Shown: positions 1-5,015 of the stretch, in pieces
Numbering within the stretch: position 1 is the first letter of the stretch
Layout: every line of letters starts with the position of its first letter
DNA from: CAYGAW01 sp964347945
GTDB taxonomy: Bacteria; Chloroflexota; Anaerolineae; UBA7937; B3-Chlor
Assembly (NCBI GenBank): GCA_964347945.1
Contig: CAYGAW010000110.1
Span: 1-7,694, forward strand
Direction: 5' to 3'
Length of the DNA stretch: 7,694 nt
Translations under genes and position numbers: made by a program
The notes under the pieces: generated by a model
The model's input: only the letters and a program-made list of their open reading frames with translations
Database searches by the model: none
Told to the model about the DNA's origin: nothing

Positions 1-2012
1 TGGCGCGTCACCAACTGGCCCTCGATGAAGGCCCACACGGTCCCGCTAATGCTCCCGCAAAAGGGGTCTGGGGTAGCCGTGAATGTGGCGGTGGGCGTCG
101 GTCCGTCATAGTACACAGACACCGACAGTGGCTGACTGACGTTGTTGTTCTCGTCTAGCTCATCGACGAACTCGAAGCTGTCTACTTGCGTGTACAGGTA
201 ATATACGCCGCTGCTGGTGAAAGTGTGGGTGAAGGTGATCGTGGTGCCCGAGTAGGGGCCCAGACCGCTCAGCCCCTGCCAGGCTATGCCCCCCTTGCTG
301 GGCGGCGGAACTGTCATGGCACCTGCTTGGTACAGGTCCGTCCAGAAGAACTCGTTGCAGGGTCCCGTGGAATCATTATAGACATCGGTGGTGATGGCCA
401 CGGGGGTCCAGGCGGGGAACGCCCACTCAGGCTGAGGCACGGTCTGGCCGTCAGGGGGCGGCACTGTCTGGTAGACAGGGTCCATCCCCGGCGCGCCCCA
501 TATCGTCAGGTCCGGCGGCACTGCCGGGGTGAAGGTGGGCGTGACAGTGGGGCCCGGCGTGTGGGTAGCGGTGGGCGTCGGCGTCGGCGTGGGGAGGTAC
601 GCGGTGAAAGACACACCGATGCCGCTGATGATGGCGTCTCCGAGCTGTGGCGCCAGGTCGATGTTCAATTGACCGTCGGTAACCATCACGTCGAACGACA
701 GCGAATAGGCGTTGCACTGTCCGACCTCGCTAGCCAGATCCAGGTTGTCAATTAACAACTCGCCCTCAATGGAAACATCGAAGAGGCGTTTGAGTGGCAA
801 CGAGTAACTCGGCTCCACAAAAAGCAGCGTTATGTGATATTCGCCATTAACAGCTTCGTCGAAGATGTATCCCATGAACGGGCCGTAGGCATACGAGTTG
901 TAAAGGTCCTGCTCAGCAGTTCCCCCAACCGAGGCGCACGCCCCACGGTCCCGCGGCCGCGTAGTCACCAGACCAACGTGTCCCCAGCTCCCTGCGGCGT
1001 AGGTTTGGTCAGCTTCCCAGAGATTGCCCTCTGTGTCCGTATAGTCCAGGTCGTCGCCGCAAGTCACCCGGATGTTGTAGGGCTGCGGCGTCGCCGTGGG
1101 GGTGGGGGTAATGGTAGGAGTCTCGGTGGCGGTGCCGGTGGGGGTGGGGCTGCCCGTCGCGGTGCTGGTTGGGGTGTTGGTGGGAGTGCCCGTGTCGGTC
1201 GGCGTGGGGGTGTCAGCACCCACTACAGCATCATCATAGGTATAAGTGCCTATGGCCCGAATGGTGTGCCCTCCGACGAGGGGCGGATTTACGCTGATGC
1301 GAAAAGTTCCGTCAGGTTGCACATTGCCACTGCCGATGATCTGGCGCAAGGTCCAATCCCAGATCTCGATCAACGTCTCGTAGTCTGGGTCTGCGTAGCC
1401 GGTCACTACCGTGTCTCCGGGTCGCAAGGGCTCGTTGATGGCGACCGGTCCCGGAGTGGCTGTCGGCGTGGGGGTGTAGGTGGGTGTGAAGGTTGGGGGA
1501 GCATCCAGAGCAGGTGGCACTACGCCTACTTGGGTCGAGCCGGTGGGCCCAAAGGGCTCGTTGATCATCTCCACTCGACCGGTTACCCCGACGTAGGGAG
1601 CGATTGCGGAGAGGATGGGCGTCACGACGCGAACGTTATATACTACTTGCACTTGTACTCTCTCGCCCGGCAGACCCGCGTTGTCGTACCCTCCTCTCGA
1701 CCAAACGACGATGCAGTAGTACTCAGGCTCCCAGTCTTGGTCGCAGCAGTAGTCGTCGCAGCCGGGATCTTGTATCAGGGGCAAGCTAGCGGCCAGAGCG
1801 GACCTGGCGAGTTCCTTGATATTGGTGACCCGCTCTGCGCCACCTTGCCCGGTGACAGCGTACCGGGCACCTTCCCGGGCGGCGCCCTGAACGGTGACGT
1901 ATGCCTGGAAGATCCTACCCGTCTCGATGATCAGGAACATTGCGACCAGTACCGTGGGCAGAATAATGGCAAACTCCGTCAAGGCCTGGCCTCTTGACCG
2001 TTTCCTCAGCAT
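1..2012 (-). CDS. TadE-like pseudopilin fused to Ig-like, malectin and CARDB modules on Thr/Pro linkers (C-terminus outside window)
   Basis: One uninterrupted frame of 670 codons runs off the left edge, so the C-terminus is missing. Residues 1-60 are TadE-like: a basic start (MLRKRSRGQ), a prepilin-type motif G8-QALTEF with Glu at +5, a membrane helix at about 12-30, and the typical QGAAREGARYAV stretch at 42-53. A Cys cluster follows (C85, C89, C90, C100). Then come a Thr/Pro linker (171-188), an Ig-like repeat (189-258, PLRPGD...GGHTIRAIG), a long linker (267-310), and a malectin-like domain (312-470: YTDTEGNLWEADQ, GEYHITLLFVE, RLFDVSIEGELLIDNLDL, VTDGQLNIDLAP). After another linker (473-497) lies a CARDB-like domain (498-634, ending VDELDENNNVSQPL), a short linker (638-650) and CGSISGTVWAF, the probable start of a CNA-B/carboxypeptidase-regulatory-like module. 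TadE proteins are membrane-anchored parts of Tad pili; malectin domains bind carbohydrate. An adhesin-like surface role is inferred. The start at 2012 is preferred because AGGAGA lies 7 nt upstream; an in-frame ATG at 2042 has a poor site. Confidence 0.93.
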   Translation of the reverse strand, partial: MLRKRSRGQALTEFAIILPTVLVAMFLIIETGRIFQAYVTVQGAAREGARYAVTGQGGAERVTNIKELARSALAASLPLIQDPGCDDYCCDQDWEPEYYCIVVWSRGGYDNAGLPGERVQVQVVYNVRVVTPILSAIAPYVGVTGRVEMINEPFGPTGSTQVGVVPPALDAPPTFTPTYTPTPTATPGPVAINEPLRPGDTVVTGYADPDYETLIEIWDWTLRQIIGSGNVQPDGTFRISVNPPLVGGHTIRAIGTYTYDDAVVGADTPTPTDTGTPTNTPTSTATGSPTPTGTATETPTITPTPTATPQPYNIRVTCGDDLDYTDTEGNLWEADQTYAAGSWGHVGLVTTRPRDRGACASVGGTAEQDLYNSYAYGPFMGYIFDEAVNGEYHITLLFVEPSYSLPLKRLFDVSIEGELLIDNLDLASEVGQCNAYSLSFDVMVTDGQLNIDLAPQLGDAIISGIGVSFTAYLPTPTPTPTATHTPGPTVTPTFTPAVPPDLTIWGAPGMDPVYQTVPPPDGQTVPQPEWAFPAWTPVAITTDVYNDSTGPCNEFFWTDLYQAGAMTVPPPSKGGIAWQGLSGLGPYSGTTITFTHTFTSSGVYYLYTQVDSFEFVDELDENNNVSQPLSVSVYYDGPTPTATFTATPDPFCGSISGTVWAFIEGQLVTR
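522..596 (-). repeat. Thr/Pro-rich linker coding sequence between malectin and CARDB modules
   Basis: Residues 473-497 of the TadE fusion read LPTPTPTPTATHTPGPTVTP and onward. The DNA holds a short tandem array of CCGACG-type units near its start, visible on the plus strand as gtcggcgtcggcgtggg. It separates the end of the malectin-like domain from the CARDB-like domain. Confidence 0.85.
1083..1214 (-). repeat. Thr/Pro-rich low-complexity linker coding sequence (longest of four)
   Basis: These 44 codons (residues 267-310 of the TadE fusion) are made almost only of Thr, Pro, Ala, Ser and Gly, in TPT-type units encoded by ACC/CCC/ACG/CCG. The plus strand, which is the template, is therefore rich in G runs (for example 1098-1102, 1104-1108, 1140-1144, 1146-1149). 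The linker joins the Ig-like and malectin-like modules. Similar linkers lie at 1449-1502 and 63-101. Such linkers are common in secreted Chloroflexota proteins and are candidates for O-glycosylation and for repeat-length change. Confidence 0.85.
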
Positions 2013-2019
2013 GGGCCTC

Positions 2020-2025
2020 TCTCCT
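2020..2025 (-). promoter_or_regulatory. Ribosome binding site of the TadE-fusion gene
   Basis: Read on the minus strand, AGGAGA lies 7 nt before the ATG at 2012, with a further purine-rich AGAGG between. It supports this ATG over the in-frame ATG at 2042, which is preceded only by AAGAGACC. Confidence 0.7.
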
Positions 2026-2091
2026 GAAGGTTCACCCGGCATGGTCTCTTGGTGTACATCATTCACTGATATGCGATCTGGCTTGAGTTCT

Positions 2092-2130
2092 CGGTCTGCG
2101 ACCAAGTGGTCAGGAGCTGTGCTCCGGAGC
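2092..2130. promoter_or_regulatory. Cluster of short dyads upstream of the TadE-fusion gene
   Basis: Several small inverted repeats are packed into about 40 nt, some 80-120 nt before the start codon: GGTC-tgc-GACC (2093-2103), GACCA-ag-TGGTC (2100-2111), GGAGC-tgt-GCTCC (2113-2125), and the perfect palindrome GCTCCGGAGC (2121-2130). Neighbouring arms overlap, so alternative hairpins are possible. It could be an operator or a structured leader; the function is unknown. Confidence 0.3.
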
Positions 2131-2391
2131 AATTCAGTCTCTCATCTGATACCTGAGTCGAGTCCTTGGCGCTCCAAGCACGCTGACGGCTTCAGGTGCT
2201 GACACCGCCGTCGCACCACTGTCGGCCGCGTGGCGCCTGCGTGGGGCACACAGCAGTATCCGCCACTCCTACTCCATCGCCCGCTCCGCAATGGTATCTC
2301 AGTTCTCCTTCCAGCTCGATCGTCGGCGTGGAAGCCTATCTGAGCCTTCTCACTGCGCCAATGTGACTTTCGCTGCATAGCCTGGACAAGG

Positions 2392-2409
2392 GTGCAACTT
2401 GCGTTGCAC
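2392..2409. promoter_or_regulatory. Perfect inverted repeat, possible operator or hairpin
   Basis: GTGCAAC-TTGC-GTTGCAC is a perfect 7-bp dyad with a 4-nt centre. No T run follows on either strand, so it is not a typical intrinsic terminator. On the minus strand a TTGACT hexamer lies 3 nt before it, but no good -10 box was found at the right distance. The symmetry suits a dimeric DNA-binding protein; this is inference only. Confidence 0.35.
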
Positions 2410-2474
2410 TCCAGTCAATTACACATAGACGTCGGGGGTAGCAGGCTGCGTAGGCTCGTTTGGAGGGTAGGGAC

Positions 2475-2579
2475 TTACGCCGGTAGCCCGTGCTCCCGAT
2501 GCTCAAACAAATAGTACAGTATCACTGCTGAAATCGCAATAGGAAGATAGTACCACGGAGCCGGCGCGCACCAATGCAG
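2475..2579 (-). other. Doubtful membrane-like reading frame, possible gene remnant
   Basis: The minus-strand frame ending at the TAA at 2477-2475 reads PWYYLPIAISAVILYYLF and then EHREHGLPA. This looks like one membrane-spanning helix with a hydrophilic tail. The frame stays open further upstream, towards the hairpin after the pilin gene, but I found no ATG or GTG with a ribosome binding site in it. It may be a remnant of a lost gene or chance. No family was recognised. Confidence 0.15.
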
Positions 2580-2666
2580 AGTCTCAGCGAAGGCGCGTGC
2601 GGGCGTTGAGTGTCGGGATTGGCGAGTTACAGGGCCCCTGGTGGAAAGAGACGGGCGAATAATTAG

Positions 2667-2692
2667 GAGAGCCCTACTCAGGTAGGGCTCTC
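2667..2692 (-). terminator. Hairpin terminator after the Flp pilin gene
   Basis: A perfect 10-bp stem (GAGAGCCCTA/TAGGGCTCTC) with a 6-nt loop begins 28 nt after the pilin stop codon. In the transcript it is followed by CCUAAUUAUUCG, a weak U tract, so termination may be incomplete. The hairpin could also protect the 3' end of an abundant pilin mRNA. Confidence 0.7.
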
Positions 2693-2720
2693 TTGTAACA
2701 CGGCTGGTATGATCCGGATC

Positions 2721-2876
2721 TTAGTACGGGTTCAGAGCGCTGGTGATCCGGCTGAAGATGTTGCCGATCTGCGGACCAAGGAGCAGCAGGATCGCAATGA
2801 CGACGATGGCCACCAGGACTAGAATCAACGCATACTCGACCATACCCTGCCCTTCCTCTTGCGGCAAGTACAGCAT
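2721..2876 (-). CDS. flp: Flp/Fap-type (type IVb) pilin, 51 aa
   Basis: This 51-residue protein has the layout of a Flp major pilin: a very short leader (MLYLPQEEG), a prepilin cleavage site after G9, then QGMVEYALILVLVAI with Glu at +5 and Tyr at +6, a hydrophobic helix at about 12-34, and a short tail (GPQIGNIFSRITSALNPY). In the family, a TadV/CpaA-type prepilin peptidase cleaves at the Gly, and the mature pilin is assembled by the Tad secretion ATPase into thin adhesive fibres. No peptidase or ATPase gene is in the window. It has its own promoter (2943-2971), a very strong ribosome binding site and a downstream hairpin, which suggests high, separate expression. The regulator/kinase pair lies upstream and the TadE fusion downstream on the same strand. 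The call is firm because motif, length and hydrophobicity all agree. Confidence 0.93.
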   Translation of the reverse strand: MLYLPQEEGQGMVEYALILVLVAIVVIAILLLLGPQIGNIFSRITSALNPY

Positions 2877-2882
2877 CCTTTC

Positions 2883-2895
2883 TCACCTCCCTCCT
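2883..2895 (-). promoter_or_regulatory. Strong ribosome binding site of the pilin gene
   Basis: On the minus strand AGGAGGGAGGTGA ends 6 nt before the ATG at 2876. It holds two Shine-Dalgarno-like cores (AGGAGG and GGGAGGTGA), close to the best possible pairing with 16S rRNA. This fits a structural protein made in bulk and fixes the start codon. Confidence 0.85.
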
Positions 2896-2942
2896 TATTG
2901 TAGCACTACAGAGTGAGCGACAAACAACCACTCGTTGGCTCC

Positions 2943-2971
2943 ATTATATCGAGAATCCCATTGAAAGGCAA
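2943..2971 (-). promoter_or_regulatory. Sigma70-type promoter of the pilin gene
   Basis: On the minus strand a -35 box TTGCCT (2971-2966), a 17-nt spacer and a perfect -10 box TATAAT (2948-2943) lie about 67 nt before the pilin start codon. The expected transcript start is near 2936, giving a leader of about 60 nt. The inverted repeat at 2969-2990 touches the -35 box. Confidence 0.65.
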
Positions 2972-2990
2972 TAGCCCTTTGGTACTATTG
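2969..2990. promoter_or_regulatory. Inverted repeat overlapping the pilin -35 box, possible regulator site
   Basis: CAATAG (2969-2974) and CTATTG (2985-2990) form a 6-bp dyad with a 10-nt centre, so equivalent positions in the arms are 16 bp apart. One arm shares three bases with the -35 box and the other lies upstream of it. This placement suits an activator or repressor; the adjacent response regulator is an obvious candidate, but nothing in the sequence proves it. Confidence 0.35.
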
Positions 2991-3035
2991 GGACTCTATC
3001 CATTCTACATTTGCCCCAAAGCGCACACCTGAGCG

Positions 3036-4106
3036 CTAGGCGCTGGGGATTCGCACGGTGACCTTGGTGCCCCTGCCCAGGCTGGTGTCGTATTGCATAT
3101 CCCCTCCGAGCATTTCTAGCCTCTGTTGCATGGTGACGATCCCCAAGGTCTTGCGTTCCTTCGCCAGGGACATGGCCTCGTCCAGATCAAAGCCACTCCC
3201 ATCGTCTTCTACGCTGATTCTGACGGCGGCCGCTTGCAGGTCCACGTTCACCTGCACGTGGCTGGCGTGCGCGTGTTGCCACACATTGTGGAGCAGCTCT
3301 TGCACCAAGCGGAAGATCGTGACCTCGACGTAGGGAGCCAGCCTGCGCTGCTCCCCTACCACGTCCAGGGCAACGCTGAGTCCGCTCTTCTCTTGGAAAT
3401 CCTCCATGTAACGCCGCAGCGTCGGTACCGCCCCGAGGTCGTCTAGCATCATGGGGCTCAACTCGAAGATAAAGTCCATGGTCTTGCGAAATGTCGCCTT
3501 CACGGCGTCCTTTAGATTGGCCAGTTCGAGGCGAACCTGGTCGTCATCAACGTCGAAGGACTTCTCAACGATCTCAGCTTGCAGGATCAGATTGGTGAGC
3601 GACTGTGCAGGGCCATCATGCATCTGCCTAGCCAAGCGCTGGCGTTCGCCCTCTTGAGCTTCGATGATGCGCATGGCCACGTTGTCTCCACCGATCGGCG
3701 CCGTGGCAAACGCTTCTGCGGGTCCTCTTAGTCCTGGGATCTCATCAACGATCTCCAAGAACTTGCGCAGGTGATCGGCCTGGGGTTCCAAGCTCTCTTT
3801 CTTGGCCTGCAGCTGCTCTACTTGCGATCTGAGCATGAGTAGACGGAGCTGCGAGGCTACAGAGGCCGAGTACGCCTCCTTGATGTCCTCCCGGGGATAG
3901 CTGTTCAGGTTTGACTCAATGTGGCGCAGTTTGTTGGTGACCTGCGCAGTACGATGGTCAAGTTTCTGAACCTCGCTGCTAGTCTGACCAATCAGGACCT
4001 CGATCTCTTCCAGCTGGTTCTGGATCTCCGTGTAGCCTCTCTTGCTTTCGTCGACCAGGTCAGCCAGGCTTTCGACGGGATCCTGTCTCTCTTCGTTGTC
4101 TTCCAT
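3036..4106 (-). CDS. DegS-like cytoplasmic sensor histidine kinase (HisKA_3 / HATPase_c)
   Basis: This 356-residue protein matches Bacillus DegS in layout. Residues 12-120 are a charged, probably coiled-coil sensor region (heptad-like stretches at 25-65 and 83-120) without any membrane helix. The dimerisation/phosphoacceptor part follows at about 145-235: RIIEAQEGERQRLARQMHDG, with His163 in the MHDGPAQ motif typical of the NarL-type HisKA_3 class, then LSPMMLDDLGAVPTLRRY. The ATP-binding domain spans about 255-356, with N box QELLHNVWQHA (Asn274), G1 box DDGSGFD (301-307), LGIVTMQQRLEML (321-333) and GRGT (344-347). All catalytic motifs are present. It should phosphorylate the response regulator encoded 63 nt upstream, with which it is probably co-transcribed. 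The ATG at 4106 has only a weak site (GGAACGAG), so translation may be low. The pilin gene begins 159 nt after its end. The stimulus is unknown; the lack of membrane helices points to a cytoplasmic signal or protein partner. Confidence 0.93.
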   Translation of the reverse strand: MEDNEERQDPVESLADLVDESKRGYTEIQNQLEEIEVLIGQTSSEVQKLDHRTAQVTNKLRHIESNLNSYPREDIKEAYSASVASQLRLLMLRSQVEQLQAKKESLEPQADHLRKFLEIVDEIPGLRGPAEAFATAPIGGDNVAMRIIEAQEGERQRLARQMHDGPAQSLTNLILQAEIVEKSFDVDDDQVRLELANLKDAVKATFRKTMDFIFELSPMMLDDLGAVPTLRRYMEDFQEKSGLSVALDVVGEQRRLAPYVEVTIFRLVQELLHNVWQHAHASHVQVNVDLQAAAVRISVEDDGSGFDLDEAMSLAKERKTLGIVTMQQRLEMLGGDMQYDTSLGRGTKVTVRIPSA

Positions 4107-4169
4107 GGCTCGTTCCAGTTCTATCCCACAGGGAGTGCAACTGCGGCGGGAACAGCTCCTGTGAGGGCC

Positions 4170-4868
4170 CTATTCGTCTGGTCTGGTATCCTCTAGCCTA
4201 ATCCAACCGTGACGCACTGCGTACATTGCCGCTTCGGTGCGATCGCTGACATCGAGCTTGCGAAGTATGGAAGAGATATGATTCTTTACCGTTTGCTGGC
4301 TTATCTGCAGGGTGTGCGCAATCTCCTTGTTGCTACTTCCCCTGGCCACGTGGCGAAGGATTTCCATCTCCCGTGCCGACAGAGGCACGAAGCCCGTATC
4401 ACCTGGGAATCCCGGTGGCGCCAACCGCGCGGACTCCTCGATCAGCCAAGCGTCTATCTCACTCGCATCGAGCACCTTATCATCGATGACGTATTGCCGC
4501 TGAGTAACCTGCCTCACCGCGAATATCAGCTTGTCAGGCATCACTTCTTTGGGATAGTAGGCCTGAGCCCCTGCGTTGATAGCGCGAAGTATCTGCTCCT
4601 CGTCGTGATAGGCAGTGAGGTTGATGACCGCTGTATCCGGTAACCTGGAAGCGATTTCTCGCGTCACCTGAAGGCCGTTCATGGATGGCAGATTGATATC
4701 CAGTAGCACTACATCGGGCTGGATCTCACGCGCCAGGACGATGGCCTGCTCACCGTCGGCCACCTCTGCCTCCACTTGAAGATCTTCCTCTTCCTCCAGA
4801 ACGCGGCGCAGACCTTCGCGGAACAGTGGGTGGTCGTCGACGATCATGATTCTGATCTTGTCCACCAT
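4170..4868 (-). CDS. NarL/DegU-family response regulator (REC + LuxR-type HTH)
   Basis: With the start at 4868 this is a 232-residue protein, the usual length for NarL/FixJ/DegU regulators. The receiver domain (about 4-123) has the acidic pair D11-D12, phosphoacceptor D57 (VVLLDINLPSMNG), T85 (NLTAY) and K107 (YYPKEV). After a linker of about 35 residues, longer than in many relatives, the LuxR-type DNA-binding domain spans about 161-225 (LSAREMEILRHVARGSSNKE, then QQTVKNHISSILRKL and SDRTEAAMYAVRHGWI). The frame is open back to 4997, but that extension has no receiver-like sequence and runs through the promoter at 4919-4947, so it was rejected. GGAGG lies only 3 nt from the ATG but 6 nt from the next codon, GTG at 4865, so initiation at the GTG is possible. 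It is first in an operon with the DegS-like kinase. Targets are unknown; the pilin gene downstream is a reasonable guess. Confidence 0.93.
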   Translation of the reverse strand: MVDKIRIMIVDDHPLFREGLRRVLEEEEDLQVEAEVADGEQAIVLAREIQPDVVLLDINLPSMNGLQVTREIASRLPDTAVINLTAYHDEEQILRAINAGAQAYYPKEVMPDKLIFAVRQVTQRQYVIDDKVLDASEIDAWLIEESARLAPPGFPGDTGFVPLSAREMEILRHVARGSSNKEIAHTLQISQQTVKNHISSILRKLDVSDRTEAAMYAVRHGWIRLEDTRPDE

Positions 4869-4918
4869 GTGCCTCCGCCCCTCGCGAGCATACCAGTGCT
4901 TGCCAGCCACGCCACGCA

Positions 4919-4947
4919 AGTATACCACCACACGTGTATGCGTGCAA
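4919..4947 (-). promoter_or_regulatory. Probable sigma70-type promoter of the regulator-kinase operon
   Basis: On the minus strand a -35-like TTGCAC (4947-4942), a 17-nt spacer and a -10 TATACT (4924-4919) lie about 50 nt before the regulator's start codon. The spacer contains the palindrome ACACGTGT (4930-4937), a possible site for autoregulation. The -35 matches consensus at only three positions, so a helper protein may be needed. Confidence 0.5.
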
Positions 4948-5015
4948 GCTCTGCTCAAGCGACTTTGAACAAGCAATTGGAATTCGCCGAGCCACATAGC
5001 CCTGAGGGGCGTGTA

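Larger units (their letters stand above)
2013..2666. other. Long intergenic region without a convincing gene
   Basis: About 650 nt lie between the TadE-fusion start and the hairpin after the pilin gene. Open frames here, including one at 2142-2378 on the minus strand, are short, Arg-rich, lack a ribosome binding site and resemble no family I know. The region contains a dyad cluster (2092-2130), a perfect 7-bp dyad (2392-2409) and a doubtful membrane-like frame (2475-2579), each listed separately. I saw no clear sigma70 promoter for the TadE fusion, though the pilin hairpin upstream suggests that it needs one. The region may be regulatory DNA plus gene remnants. Confidence 0.6.

Noticed and set aside
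186..755. Plus-strand open frame opposite the CARDB and malectin part
   Set aside because: Gly/Arg-rich product with no family resemblance; it is a shadow of the minus-strand gene.
1083..1214. Repetitive G-rich stretch as a CRISPR or VNTR array
   Set aside because: There are no equal-length repeats with unique spacers; the pattern is codon-level low complexity inside a coding frame.
834..1997. Long plus-strand open frame of 387 codons opposite the TadE fusion
   Set aside because: Its product is low-complexity, rich in Gly, Arg and Val, and is explained by the antisense of Thr/Pro linkers. The minus frame shows recognisable TadE, malectin and CARDB motifs across the same DNA.
2142..2378. Minus-strand open frame of 78 codons in the intergenic gap
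   Set aside because: No Shine-Dalgarno sequence before its ATG, an Arg/Ser-rich composition and no domain or membrane pattern.
3032..3044. Small hairpin AGCGC-CTA-GCGCT over the kinase stop codon as a terminator
   Set aside because: Only a 5-bp stem, it includes the stop codon, and no T run follows.
4869..4997. N-terminal extension of the response regulator to an ATG at 4997
   Set aside because: The extra 43 residues precede a normal receiver-domain start, show no Shine-Dalgarno site and span the likely promoter.
4997..5008. GCCC-CTCA-GGGC hairpin after the GT-C gene as a terminator
   Set aside because: The 4-bp stem is too short and no U tract follows; read-through into the regulator operon cannot be excluded.
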